64,000 bases of DNA, taken from Diabrotica undecimpunctata. Lineage: Eukaryota > Arthropoda > Insecta > Coleoptera > Chrysomelidae. The stretch covers positions 18,006,741 to 18,070,740 of the forward strand of contig NC_092805.1 in NCBI RefSeq assembly GCF_040954645.1, written 5' to 3'. Below the pieces are notes generated by a model. The model worked only from the letters and a program-made list of their open reading frames with translations. It made no database searches and was not told where the DNA came from. Numbering within the stretch: the stretch's first letter is position 1; each line of letters begins with the position of its first letter. This document shows positions 47,901 to 52,620 of this stretch, piece by piece. The translations under genes and the position numbers were made by a program.

Positions 47901-48143
47901 ATTTATTTACCAATTGTACAATTATTATTGTACTATATAAAATACATTTTAGTTACTCTCCAAATACAAAATATTTTCTAATAAATTTCTAATATTTTTT
48001 AGGATATAAACTTTCAAACATTTTTTGAAGATATTCTTGGTATTGATATGCACCGTGAAGGAATAATGGACATAGAAAGTTCTGACGATGAAGAATCAGC
48101 AGTAGCGAAGAATGCTGTTATAACGGTAGCACTAAATGAGTAA
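9628..48143 (+). CDS. CFAP251: Cilia- and flagella-associated protein 251 (WD repeat protein 66)
   Basis: WD-repeat protein of the calmodulin- and spoke-associated complex at the base of radial spoke 3 in motile cilia (known for the family). In an insect it would act mainly in sperm flagella. Exons: 9628-9882, 10301-10447, 13096-13214, 14373-14533, 16844-16956, 19486-19745, 21292-21452, 22090-22230, 22983-23091, 25666-25808, 26782-26933, 29964-30148, 30199-30325, 30383-30484, 31496-31618, 35374-35465, 41786-42017, 44167-44404, 47754-47845, 48003-48143. They total 3,093 nt, stay in phase at every junction and give 1,030 residues plus TAA. WD-type strand ends include [22 protein letters not shown] and CVFKWSV. 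The C-terminal part ([51 protein letters not shown]) matches the conserved EF-hand-like tail. The acidic N-terminus is shorter than in vertebrates. The donor of exon 7 (GTTAGT) is the least certain junction. Introns carry many transposons but no exon is hit. Confidence 0.93.
10900..11215 (-). pseudogene. R1/I-type LINE ORF2 C-terminal fragment
   Basis: The minus strand reads [20 protein letters not shown], then [13 protein letters not shown] and [14 protein letters not shown] blocks split over two frames. A C-x2-C...H zinc-knuckle pattern followed by a basic helix is typical for the end of R1- and I-clade ORF2. It sits in CFAP251 intron 2. The GC content is clearly higher than in the flanks, consistent with inserted sequence. 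Confidence 0.5.
11959..12364. mobile_element. MITE with ACGCCCGATTTC inverted ends
   Basis: The left end ACGCCCGATTTCATAA is matched in inverse orientation at the right end (ACGCCCGATTTCGTAA when read from the right). The interior is AT-rich with repeated AAAGTGAA words. A LINE tail interrupts it at 11991-12196. It lies in CFAP251 intron 2. The element is about 200 bp without the nested insert. Confidence 0.6.
11991..12196 (-). mobile_element. LINE 3' tail nested in MITE
   Basis: Read on the minus strand this encodes [32 protein letters not shown] and [11 protein letters not shown], the C-terminal end of an insect LINE ORF2, and closes in a (GAA)n tail (TTC repeats at 11991). The insert is flanked by the 8-bp direct repeat TAAAGCAC (11983-11990 and 12197-12204), a target-site duplication. 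This is a severely 5'-truncated copy. Confidence 0.7.
13480..13745 (+). pseudogene. Mariner-type transposase C-terminal relic
   Basis: The plus strand reads [20 protein letters not shown], resembling the mariner-family WPPRSPDLTPLDFFLWG block, with stops and frame shifts after it. It lies in CFAP251 intron 3 and keeps no open frame. Confidence 0.55.
14064..14191. repeat. (TA)n microsatellite
   Basis: About 128 bp of nearly pure TA dinucleotides in CFAP251 intron 3, about 180 bp upstream of exon 4. Confidence 0.95.
14653..15358 (-). pseudogene. Transposon-derived protein fragment (DUF7869-like)
   Basis: A 139-residue minus-strand open frame (15072-14653) begins [20 protein letters not shown], then [13 protein letters not shown]. 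The GHSxxPPDRVFGxIE block is typical of a transposon-borne insect family related to DUF7869 proteins (recognised from memory). A second frame at 15358-15134 reads [15 protein letters not shown] and may be an upstream part. It lies in CFAP251 intron 4. There is a gap or frame break between the two parts. Function unknown. Confidence 0.45.
15434..15542. mobile_element. Small hairpin MITE
   Basis: Outer ends AGGTTTGTTCC (15434) and GGAACAAACCT (15532) are exact inverses. Inside, AATGGTTACGAGTATG pairs with CATACTCGTAACCATT. The whole 109 bp can fold into one long hairpin. It is a tiny foldback/MITE element in CFAP251 intron 4. Confidence 0.6.
15600..16200. other. Intron stretch without recognised feature
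   Basis: AT-rich CFAP251 intron 4 sequence. No exon, repeat family or RNA identified. Confidence 0.4.
16212..16317. repeat. Compound (CT)n(TA)n microsatellite
   Basis: A CT-rich run (about 16212-16240) passes into about 77 bp of TA repeats. It lies in CFAP251 intron 4 beside an RT fragment. Confidence 0.9.
16318..16480 (-). pseudogene. LINE reverse transcriptase fragment
   Basis: The minus strand reads [15 protein letters not shown] and then, after a frame slip, [16 protein letters not shown], the RT motif (x-GVRQGCxxSPxLF) before the catalytic palm. Only about 50 residues remain. It ends at the TA tract. Confidence 0.6.
17040..18060 (-). pseudogene. Tc1/mariner-superfamily transposase, heavily decayed
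   Basis: From right to left the minus strand keeps recognisable pieces in shifting frames: [18 protein letters not shown] and FFFRMLQAK (about 17700), a QQDGATAN-type second catalytic Asp block, [12 protein letters not shown] (about 17470), and a C-terminal helix region [20 protein letters not shown] to [14 protein letters not shown] (17340-17180). The order and motifs fit the DDE_3-type transposases common in insects. Many stops. It lies in CFAP251 intron 5. Confidence 0.6.
18061..19110. other. Intron stretch without recognised feature
   Basis: AT-rich CFAP251 intron 5 sequence between the mariner relic and the SINE. No feature identified. Confidence 0.4.
19125..19424 (-). mobile_element. 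tRNA-derived SINE
   Basis: On the minus strand the 5' head (19420-19345) is tRNA-like: GTAGCGCAAGCGGTAGGA carries an A box and GGAGTTCGAATCC (19369-19357) carries a B box, as expected for an internal RNA polymerase III promoter. The body ends in a TATTATTATTA tail (19124-19140). A 9-bp target duplication GAGTACCTA flanks it (19116-19124 and 19425-19433; the left copy overlaps the tail boundary). The copy lies in CFAP251 intron 5, about 60 bp upstream of exon 6, antisense to the gene. The tail suggests mobilisation by an RTE-like LINE (inference). Confidence 0.8.
19925..20950 (+). pseudogene. RTE-type LINE ORF2 fragment
   Basis: Plus-strand pieces run in order through several frames: [20 protein letters not shown] (19970-20050), [18 protein letters not shown] (20370-20415), [11 protein letters not shown] (20550-20580), an open 71-codon stretch 20583-20798 with [18 protein letters not shown] and [13 protein letters not shown], then [14 protein letters not shown] and INRGVRQ (20925-20940). 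These are linker, RT fingers and the first palm block (F-x-D-Y-x-K-A-F-D) of RTE-like elements. The catalytic xADD block is absent because the copy stops after GVRQ. Dead copy in CFAP251 intron 6. Confidence 0.8.
22415..22830 (+). pseudogene. Possible LINE endonuclease fragment
   Basis: The plus strand reads [18 protein letters not shown] at about 22425-22480, similar to the (G)DFNAKVGxG block of APE-type LINE endonucleases. The following sequence to 22830 is purine-rich with only short open pieces. A short, weak match in CFAP251 intron 8. Confidence 0.35.
23537..24130 (+). pseudogene. Jockey-like LINE RT, C-terminal half
   Basis: An open frame of about 200 codons starts inside the [15 protein letters not shown] is followed by the catalytic block [15 protein letters not shown] (intact ADD), then [58 protein letters not shown] and a thumb region [15 protein letters not shown]. 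The frame is intact from the palm to the thumb, but the N-terminal half and endonuclease are missing. A 5'-truncated insertion in CFAP251 intron 9. The clade is inferred from the KWCNKWRxxxNPxK style. Confidence 0.8.
24263..24302. repeat. Perfect 18-bp hairpin
   Basis: ATGTAACCATAGACAAGC and its exact inverse are separated by GACG. Partial echoes of the right arm (TTACATGGTTATGGAAG) follow. Probably the residue of a foldback repeat. It lies in CFAP251 intron 9. Confidence 0.6.
24394..25575 (-). mobile_element. Internally deleted piggyBac-like element
   Basis: Minus-strand coding pieces fit a piggyBac transposase with its middle missing. An acidic N-terminus at 25042-24833 contains [17 protein letters not shown] core piece at about 24700-24545 reads [13 protein letters not shown] and [20 protein letters not shown], matching the 'GTxxxNRxPK...GxSxxxxxxDGxIxxVxW' region. 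The ends at 24394 (ATATCCTCTTGAGAC) and 25575 (same, inverted, with one change) look like terminal repeats, but no TTAA flanks them. TGTCCA...TGGACA palindromes recur near both ends. It lies in CFAP251 intron 9. Confidence 0.5.
26190..26560 (+). pseudogene. R1-type LINE ORF2 C-terminal tail
   Basis: The plus strand reads, with frame changes, a cysteine block [12 protein letters not shown] (about 26240-26270) and [21 protein letters not shown] (26335-26400), then Glu/Arg-rich sequence. This resembles the zinc-knuckle and final helix of R1-clade ORF2. It lies in CFAP251 intron 10, followed by the CA repeat. Confidence 0.5.
26635..26699. repeat. (CA)n microsatellite
   Basis: About 65 bp of perfect CA dinucleotides in CFAP251 intron 10, about 80 bp upstream of exon 11. 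Confidence 0.95.
26986..27480 (-). pseudogene. LINE RT fragment with inverted duplicate
   Basis: The minus strand (27470-27060) reads [42 protein letters not shown] and [15 protein letters not shown], i.e. RT fingers up to the first palm Asp block. The last ~55 bp are repeated in opposite orientation at 26986-27041, where the plus strand reads [13 protein letters not shown]. The two arms form an imperfect hairpin with a ~20-bp spacer. It begins about 50 bp after CFAP251 exon 11. Confidence 0.65.
27594..27639. repeat. (TA)n microsatellite
   Basis: About 46 bp of TA repeats in CFAP251 intron 11. Confidence 0.9.
27800..28320 (+). pseudogene. LINE ORF2 C-terminal fragment
   Basis: The clearest part (28120-28310) reads [43 protein letters not shown] and VKEDLRSME, with stops between. 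The R-x-x-GHxxRR...GxRxRGRPxxRW pattern is the standard C-terminal tail of RTE/CR1-like ORF2. Upstream Lys/Glu-rich sequence may be the thumb region. It lies in CFAP251 intron 11. Confidence 0.7.
28632..28675 (+). ncRNA. Hammerhead-like motif next to Penelope-like element
   Basis: CTGAAGA (28637-28643) is followed by a short stem GAC-CAATA-GTC, an A-rich junction (AAAAA where GAAA is expected) and the self-complementary TACGTA. The order fits a minimal hammerhead (CUGANGA, stem II, GAAA, palindromic stem III, NUH), but the G of GAAA is missing. It lies about 65 bp from the end of the Penelope-like RT. Probably a decayed copy. Confidence 0.35.
28740..29345 (-). pseudogene. Penelope-like element, RT C-terminus to start of GIY-YIG
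   Basis: From right to left: [19 protein letters not shown] (about 29340-29285), then a decayed stretch with [20 protein letters not shown] and ADRAIRLSD (29190-29090). An open 122-codon frame (29152-28784) includes [17 protein letters not shown] and [14 protein letters not shown]. One frameshift later comes [12 protein letters not shown], the lead into the GIY-YIG endonuclease. YLNFxSxHP, VPYIxGLSE and VYxIPCxxC are hallmarks of Penelope-like ORFs. The RT catalytic core and the endonuclease proper are missing. Upstream (to the right) lie a TA tract and a hammerhead-bearing inverted repeat, as expected for a Penelope pseudo-LTR. Confidence 0.8.
29371..29440. repeat. (TA)n microsatellite
   Basis: About 70 bp of AT repeats. 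With the tract at 29849-29917 it brackets the long inverted repeat. Confidence 0.9.
29558..29604 (-). ncRNA. Hammerhead ribozyme motif (left arm)
   Basis: On the minus strand: UGAA, CUGAUGA (29596-29590), stem II GCUCA...UGGGC with loop UUGACCAG, GAAAC (29570-29566), GUC (cleavage triplet ending at 29563), then UUCA, which pairs with UGAA as stem I. ACGU is self-complementary and could give stem III between two copies, the dimeric minimal form described for Penelope-like elements. All core bases are present. Confidence 0.65.
29722..29769 (+). ncRNA. Hammerhead ribozyme motif (right arm)
   Basis: On the plus strand: UGAA, CUGAUGA (29729-29735), stem II GCUCA...UGGGC with loop UUGAACAG, GAAAC (29755-29759), GUC (29760-29762), UUCA. 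It has the same layout as the left-arm copy with one loop change (GACC versus GAAC). The core is intact, and stem I is short (4 bp). It would be transcribed in sense within CFAP251 intron 11. Confidence 0.65.
29849..29917. repeat. (TA)n microsatellite
   Basis: About 70 bp of TA repeats directly upstream of CFAP251 exon 12. Confidence 0.9.
30485..31495. other. CFAP251 intron 14, no feature recognised
   Basis: A GC-richer patch at about 30580-30760 looks like inserted repeat sequence but has no readable protein. The rest is AT-rich intron. Nothing else could be assigned. Confidence 0.4.
31762..31900. repeat. Inverted repeat with hammerhead-like stem
   Basis: The left arm (31762-31809) and right arm (31845-31900) are inverses over about 45 bp. 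On the minus strand the left arm reads TTTTAAGAACG, a stem ATTTCC...GGAGAT, then TGAAACATCAATAAA. This is the same architecture as the repeats at 7.8-8.3 kb, with the CUGANGA box degenerate. It lies in CFAP251 intron 15. Confidence 0.5.
31960..35030 (-). pseudogene. R2-like LINE with restriction-like endonuclease, internally deleted
   Basis: Minus-strand blocks in order: N-terminal [17 protein letters not shown] to [13 protein letters not shown] (34920-34740); [16 protein letters not shown] (about 34430); [20 protein letters not shown] and [19 protein letters not shown] (34050-33730); [19 protein letters not shown]; the catalytic block [11 protein letters not shown] (about 33550); [34 protein letters not shown]; a knuckle-like [15 protein letters not shown]; and RLDLILVNK...LIDVAIPN, the restriction-like endonuclease motif. 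The RT region with the usual KKAFD block is missing between RVQNFWLKN and INRG. Several frame breaks. It fills much of CFAP251 intron 15. Confidence 0.8.
35551..36357 (-). mobile_element. Tc1-like element, interrupted
   Basis: The ends GTGCAAAATTAACCGGACAC (left) and GTGCAAAATTAATCGGAAAC (right, inverse) are matching terminal repeats of about 30 bp. Inside, the minus strand keeps the transposase C-terminus in two pieces: [15 protein letters not shown] (about 36180-36130) and [39 protein letters not shown] (35910-35770). The two are separated by about 200 bp of unrelated sequence (roughly 35939-36135) that ends with an AATAAATAT-type stretch. The rest of the transposase is deleted. It lies in CFAP251 intron 16. 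Confidence 0.7.
36847..38652 (-). pseudogene. piggyBac transposase of outer element
   Basis: An intron-like acceptor (TTTCAG) at 38588 precedes an acidic N-terminus ([19 protein letters not shown]). Then come [50 protein letters not shown] followed by a stop and IIKFKGRSP (first catalytic Asp region), [36 protein letters not shown] (a further catalytic Asp) and a cysteine-rich tail [23 protein letters not shown] near 36950. The tail is the C-terminal zinc-binding domain typical of piggyBac. Many stops and frameshifts; it has decayed more than the nested copy. Confidence 0.8.
38693..40991 (-). mobile_element. Inner piggyBac element nested in the outer one
   Basis: The left end has TTAA (38689-38692) then TTAGCCTTCCGCAGATAAC. 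The right end, read inward, has TTAA (40995-40992) then TTAACCTTCGGCTGATAAC. The terminal repeats match at most positions and the TTAA duplication is intact. It is 2,299 bp. It inserted just upstream of the outer transposase's second exon, probably in its intron or leader, and is the younger of the two. Confidence 0.8.
39060..40752 (-). pseudogene. piggyBac transposase of inner element
   Basis: Three open parts joined by frame breaks. 40752-40357: acidic N-terminus, [20 protein letters not shown]. 40293-39706: [51 protein letters not shown] (first catalytic Asp), [16 protein letters not shown] and [13 protein letters not shown] (second Asp). 39686-39297: [20 protein letters not shown] and [20 protein letters not shown] (further catalytic Asp). 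The tail to 39060 reads [30 protein letters not shown], a cross-brace cysteine domain. One base change around 39707-39712 and a stop/frame break near 40355 interrupt an otherwise well-preserved gene. Confidence 0.85.
41420..41720 (+). pseudogene. LINE RT N-terminal fragment
   Basis: The plus strand reads [50 protein letters not shown], then after a frame slip FVTLPKK. This is the RT0-RT1 region (A-L-x-x-x-K-x-GKxxGxDxIPxELLK) of RTE/CR1-like elements. It ends about 65 bp upstream of CFAP251 exon 17. Confidence 0.75.
42160..42970 (-). pseudogene. LINE ORF2 fragment: RT thumb and C-terminus
   Basis: From right to left the minus strand reads, in changing frames, MRNG/ADDT-like remnants near 42900, WDSG/KYLG-like sequence near 42730, [64 protein letters not shown] (about 42470-42420), [15 protein letters not shown] (about 42290) and TSDEE. 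The WTLK/SFEMW/IPWxxxxxNxxVL series is characteristic of the same insect LINE group whose tail is nested at 11991-12196. It lies in CFAP251 intron 17. Confidence 0.7.
43350..43397. repeat. Perfect 20-bp hairpin, 8-nt loop
   Basis: TATTTCGTATGGAGGCCCCT and its exact inverse are separated by AGGGGAAC. The arms are GC-rich against an AT-rich background. It lies in CFAP251 intron 17; no uridine tract follows, so it does not look like a terminator. Confidence 0.75.
43720..44077 (-). pseudogene. Mariner-like transposase C-terminal fragment
   Basis: The minus strand reads [20 protein letters not shown], then in another frame [40 protein letters not shown] and DKVIDSCN. This is the WxxRSPDLxPxDxxxWGxLK block with the third catalytic residue of mariner-type DDE enzymes. 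The rest is lost. It ends about 90 bp before CFAP251 exon 18. Confidence 0.7.
44570..45873 (-). pseudogene. Jockey-like LINE, RT thumb to 3' end
   Basis: The 45873-45610 frame reads [19 protein letters not shown] and [20 protein letters not shown]. The 45647-45315 frame continues [20 protein letters not shown] and [20 protein letters not shown], ending [12 protein letters not shown] frameshift separates them. The remaining ~700 bp (to about 44570) have no motifs and are probably the 3' UTR. 5'-truncated Jockey-type copy in CFAP251 intron 18. Confidence 0.7.
45960..46390. other. Intron stretch, short TACGAGG repeats then unassigned
   Basis: GGTACGAGGCGTG-type words repeat around 45954-45983. 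The sequence beyond, to 46390, has no recognised feature. Confidence 0.4.
46400..46790 (-). pseudogene. LINE ribonuclease H domain fragment
   Basis: The minus strand reads [25 protein letters not shown], matching the last RNase H block (xWVPxHxGIxGNExADxLAK), then further on [17 protein letters not shown] and a Cys-poor knuckle region. An RNase H domain downstream of RT is a feature of I/R1-type LINEs, so this is a different family from the Jockey copy next to it. It lies in CFAP251 intron 18. Confidence 0.75.
47056..47200 (+). pseudogene. RTE-like RT catalytic-block fragment
   Basis: The plus strand reads [36 protein letters not shown], the palm block with an intact catalytic YADD, about 45 codons in all. 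Nothing readable follows. It lies in CFAP251 intron 18. Confidence 0.75.
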
Positions 48144-48155
48144 AATAATGGACTT

Positions 48156-48161
48156 AATAAA
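48156..48161 (+). terminator. Polyadenylation signal of CFAP251
   Basis: AATAAA lies 13 nt after the stop codon in AT-rich sequence. It is the nearest canonical signal and gives a very short 3' UTR. Confidence 0.5.
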
Positions 48162-48249
48162 TATTTTATTTTTAATAATTTGCGTTTTAATTATGTATAG
48201 TAGCTGAGACAGTACTTTTAGAGAAAATATCATCTTTACCGTAACACTT

Positions 48250-49640
48250 GTTGCAGCAAAAGTGTTATTACTCGGGAAATATGCAAAATGCATATTAAGT
48301 GCATATTTGCGTATTTTAGATAAATTGTATGCATATGCATTTATTAAAAGTGCATATTTTCAAGTATACCACAATATAGACAAATATCAGAACGCAAGTA
48401 ATGCAATTTAGTAAGATAGGTAAAAATATGGACAGTAAAACGCGATAAGCCGGTTGCCAGCATTAAATAAAATCCTAAATCATTAATCTATATGGTTTTT
48501 CGTTACAGTTAGTTCAGTTTGGTGTATTCTTTGGTTCCGTAAAGTTGTGTTTAAGTGTTTATCAAAAGTGTGTGAAAATGCCAAAGCAAAGTTCAAGTAA
48601 ATCAATTCTTATGAAAAAGTGGATTAATAGTAAAACAGAGTTCAAAATCATTGATGACAACCATGTTGCACTGTTTGTAAAAAGCCGGTAAATATTATGT
48701 TTAATTTAATTATTGTTTTAATTTTTAAATATTTTTCTAAAAATATAAGCTAAATATAATTTTACGTTAAAATATAGTTTTAGAATAGGACTGTATTCAT
48801 TATGAATAACTGAATTTAAAATTATTTTAAGCAAAGGTGTAAACATGGTTTTGACACTGACTTTTTCTTCATAAATTAATACGTTATTTTTTTACATTTA
48901 AATTAATTACAGCCGAGACACAATAATTTAAATAAAAAAAATTAATTACATACATTTTTTATATAAAAATGTGACATTTTACTAAAGCCTCTGATATTTT
49001 TAAAGATAAATTCTACGATCAAAACTCAAAAAATGGTTTATATAGGCGATACTTCGGGAAACAAGTTTTATAAAATTGTAACACTTAGTGTGCTTGATTA
49101 ATGTTTTTTGTCCGTTTAAAATTGACTAAGAAAATCGCCCTCTGTCATAATATCCTATATAAAATTTTAATAGAGGTGAAAACCAAAAATTAGGATATTA
49201 TTTTATATTAATTATTTTAAAGTGGCGAAGTTTGTTGGTTAACTTTTTTATTTCCAATTTTCAGATTGTATGTGAAAAAAAGTTTTAAGTTGTTCAACAC
49301 TTGGGCACTGCAACGCATAAATCTCGTGCACAAAAGCCTCAAGATTCCGTTCAGCAGCTCATAACTACAAATAAAACGAAAGTTTCTTACCAACAAAATT
49401 TTAATAAGGATCTCTGCAGTTTGCTGATTGGTTGCAATATTCCAATTGCAAAATTTATTAATTCATAATTCCAATAATTTTTAAAAAAGTACTGCAATAT
49501 TGATGTTGTTCCTTCTGCTACGACTCTACGAAAAAAATTTGTAGATTCCAGCATACAATTTACTGTTGAAGCGATTAAAACTGCAATTGGGACTAATCTA
49601 AACTTAGACCGACAAAAAAATGTTCCTAATACCGGATATT
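48250..49640 (+). pseudogene. hAT-like (CGBP1-type) transposase, decayed
   Basis: A start at 48578 reads MPKQSSSKSILMKKWINSKT, EFKIIDDNHVALFVKSR. After an intron-like gap, 49270-49620 reads GTATHKSRAQKP, VQQLITTNKTKVSYQQNFNK, DLCSLLIGCNIPIAK and VVPSATTLRKKFVDS, with two stops. The layout (short N-terminal BED-like finger, then LCxxxIxxxIPxxK and SxxTLRKxY) matches the arthropod hAT-related family that resembles CGG-binding protein 1. The upstream TGCATATTTT-rich sequence (48280-48360) is probably the element's leader. It begins just after CFAP251. Confidence 0.65.
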
Positions 49641-49679
49641 AGGATAACGGGATAAAATTAGCCATCGAGGTAGGAATCA

Positions 49680-51850
49680 CAAATATATGTGTCTTTTTTT
49701 GTCTACATTGGTGCAGTCGGTGTGAGCCAACTTAAAACACTTTGAGCACTGAATCCATTGTTCGCCCGAGAGTCCAGTACAAAACATACATTCTGCTTCC
49801 TCTTCCTCAATGTCACACTCCATGTCAGAATCATTATCTAAAATGAATTCTTCATCTTCTTCAGATGAACTAAAAGCTTCCTATTTCTTAGCACTTTTCT
49901 TTTTAACCTTGGTTGTCATTGTCTTATTAGCAATAGATTTTCCTTTATTTTTATTTGTTTTCTTAAAAGGCTTATATTTGTCTATTTTTGATTTCGGAAT
50001 TCCCTTTGAAATACTTTTATTTCACTTCTGTTCTGACAAATTATTTTCTAAGGCATCTTTGTATGGTGCACCCGTAATCAAGGCAGCAGATCCTTTTCTG
50101 GCCTTTCTTTCTTTAATACTAGACTTGTGAAATGAAGTGGTGAGTAAAGCGCTAATATCTTGTGGCCGCACTGTTGAATCTCTATTATTAGAAATGTTCT
50201 TACATGATAAATCTTCCACACATTTGGTCGTATCAATACTTCTTAGAGGGGTAACATGCTTCGGAGGAGTTACTTGCTTTTCTTGTTCAGCCTCTTGTAG
50301 ATTTGGAACTGAAACTCGGTCACCTTCCGCTTGATGATGAATGACAAAGTCGTGTTCTCGAAAAATGTGTTTATTAAATGGGCAGATACCGCTCTTTCGA
50401 AAACCATTTATAGCGATTTCAGCTGTAGCACATCTTACATAAGCTCTTCCAAGCAATTCGCAAACTTGATGGCAGGTGACTACTCTTCCAGGGTTGTTCC
50501 TTAGCCAATTTTCAATTTCCTGCGAGTAGCAGGTTTTAAGAGGCCCCATGAAAGCAAGGTCCAGCGGCTGCATTTTGTGAGTAGAATGCGGCAGCAGACT
50601 AAGAATAACCACATGGTTTTAGCGCGTCAAATTTATCGAGTCAATCTTCTGTGTATGGGAGAAGTGAGCATTCAATATTAATATAACTGGATCAGCTTTA
50701 CTTGGTTTAACGTGGCTAATAAAATGTTGTAACCAATTGGTGAAAATGTGATTCTGAATGATCGAGCAAAAAGACAAAAGAGGGAATGTAAAGGTAGTGG
50801 GGGCAAAAATATTGTTAGACAGGAAGTGCCATCTTGAGAGGCCACATTAAACAAGGAAAAAGAGACTCTTTCCTTGTTTAAGAAATCAAATTTAGTTGGG
50901 TTATGTTAATGTTGATGTGATTGTTTGTCCCAACTGTCACATGAAAGATTATTAGTATTTTCTATTGAATTTTTTTAACAATTGTTTCACATTTTAGACT
51001 ATTATTGTTATTATTTAATTAAAACTTTATTCTGTTCTAGTGTTAAAAAAAGTATTTTAAGTGTATCAAGTATTAATATTATGTAATATAACAAATAAAT
51101 AGATAAATTAGAACCCCTCCACCACTGTATGATTATTGTGAAGTGTCATGAAATTTAAATTTGGCGCATTCGCATTTCCGGATATGTCCGCCATCAGAGG
51201 CCACTTTTTTAGTCTCTTTTTCATAACGATTAGATTCCCTCTTTTGTCTTTTTGCTCGATGCTCTGAATCCAGCCAGACACGTCATGGCAGGCAGCTATT
51301 GTCCCTGGTGGAGCGCCGTTGAGCAATTCTGCCTTCATATTTTTTCGGGGAAATATAACCATAGGGTGCACAAAACCACCAGCCACATTCATACAGGTAA
51401 CCACAGTCACTAGTAATCCTCTTTCTGCAGAAGTAACGGCCTCTACCTACTTTTTACCTTTTAAAGTGATTATTTTGGTATGCTTTGATTGTACAGACGT
51501 TATACTTGTCTCATCTACATTATAGATTCGACAGGGATTAAATTTCACCTTCTCCATCGCAGGTTCCAAAATTTAAAAAAAAAAAATTTACGTTTTCTTC
51601 TGTGAATCTTTTAATTCTGGCAGTTGATAAACCTTGTGGTCTCTTAAACGTTTGCTCAGGATACCTCTTTAAAAATTAACGCAACTATTTGTAACCTCCT
51701 TTTTTCTGATTAGTTGAAAACGGATGTTTTAAACTGTTCCGAATAGCTAATTGAAAGGCTAATCTTCGAATATCAGAAGATCGCAATCCGTAAAATCTTC
51801 TATCCATTTATAGACAATAATCGACCAAATCCGCTTCAACCACTAACCTG
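49680..51850 (-). pseudogene. pogo/Tigger-like (DDE_1) transposase with PHD-like tail
   Basis: Right to left: MDRRFYGLRSSDIRRLAFQL and NSLKHPFS (about 51810-51710); KRPQGLSTARIKRFTEENV; IYNVDETSIT (first catalytic Asp, about 51520); AERGLLVTVVTCMNVAGGFV; GAPPGTIAACHDVSGWIQ, where a MITE interrupts; NHIFTNWLQHFISHVKP; VILILNAHFSH, where relatives read LILDxHxSH, so the second Asp is changed to Asn; LLPHSTHKMQPLDLAFM and RSATAE-like; ending with acidic sequence and CMFC...CSKC...HTDC (49790-49700), a PHD-like finger. Stops at about 51460 and 50625. Not active. Confidence 0.8.
50760..51261. mobile_element. MITE with 8-bp target duplication inside the pogo-like transposase
   Basis: The left end GATCGAGCAAAAAGAC and the right end (inverse CATCGAGCAAAAAGAC) continue as inverted repeats for about 27 bp (to GAGGGAAT). 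Flanks TTCTGAAT (50752-50759) and CTCTGAAT (51262-51269) are an 8-bp duplication with one change. Removing the 502 bp and one flank restores the transposase reading SGWIQNHIFTNW, proof of insertion. The 8-bp duplication suggests a hAT-type origin. An internal hairpin AAACAAGGAAA...TTTCCTTGTTT lies near 50853. Confidence 0.85.
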
Positions 51851-51859
51851 TGTTAATTA

Positions 51860-52420
51860 GCAACTAAATTATATATAATCAGTTAAAAAAAAAACAGAGC
51901 AGCCAACTTTTCTTTACTAAAATTGTATTACTTATGAGTTGTTTTTATGGGTTACACATGTGATATGTATGTTGCATACTACTAAGTAATGCATAAGGAA
52001 TGTCTAAAAATACAAATGCATTCAAATAACATTGGCTTTGGGGACAGACAGATTCTAGCAGATTTTTTGAAATCAGCTGGGACATATATGTCACCACAGT
52101 AATGAAAGGGCTAATAGTACCTTTGTTTGTTTGTTTACTTATTTTTTAAATAAAATATGCTGCTCATTACCTATATGCATGTTTTTTATATCAAATTAAA
52201 GCTAATTTTTTTCTTAATATGATGATATAAGTTTGCTTGTGAAGCGTATTTATAATACCTTAGCAGCATATTTTATTTAAAAAATAAATGAATAAAACAT
52301 ACACTAGCCCCCCCTTAACCACCCTAAGTACTTACTACATAATATATAATTTTAAAGTTATCTGTTCAGCAGGGAAAACATGAAAAAGACGATAAAAATA
52401 AAAACATGGACTGGTTTTTT
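51860..52420. other. Intergenic AT-rich sequence
   Basis: Non-coding. GCTGCTCATTACC / ATACCTTAGCAGC words near 52160 and 52255 are loosely inverse (AAAATATGCTGC...GCAGCATATTTT) and suggest a small foldback relic at 52145-52285. Nothing else recognised. Confidence 0.4.
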
Positions 52421-52430
52421 ATAAAACTAA

Positions 52431-52436
52431 TTTATT
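52431..52436 (-). terminator. Polyadenylation signal of ARL6IP1
   Basis: AATAAA on the minus strand, about 185 nt downstream of the stop codon at 52621. Confidence 0.5.
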
Positions 52437-52620
52437 AAATATAAAACTAATTACATTTAAGGAATTAAGTGGTAACATCAGTCAGTCTATGTATCACACT
52501 GAAAATTTGATAAAAACCTCCATCAACTAACCTAAATACAATACATACATATTTTGAGCAATCTCCCAAACATCAAGTTAAACAGTAAAATATTATCAAC
52601 TTTCCAACATAGAACCATTG

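Noticed and set aside
52145..52285. Foldback with AAAATATGCTGC arms as a defined element
   Set aside because: Only about 25 bp of the arms match and no target duplication is visible, so it is mentioned only within the intergenic entry.
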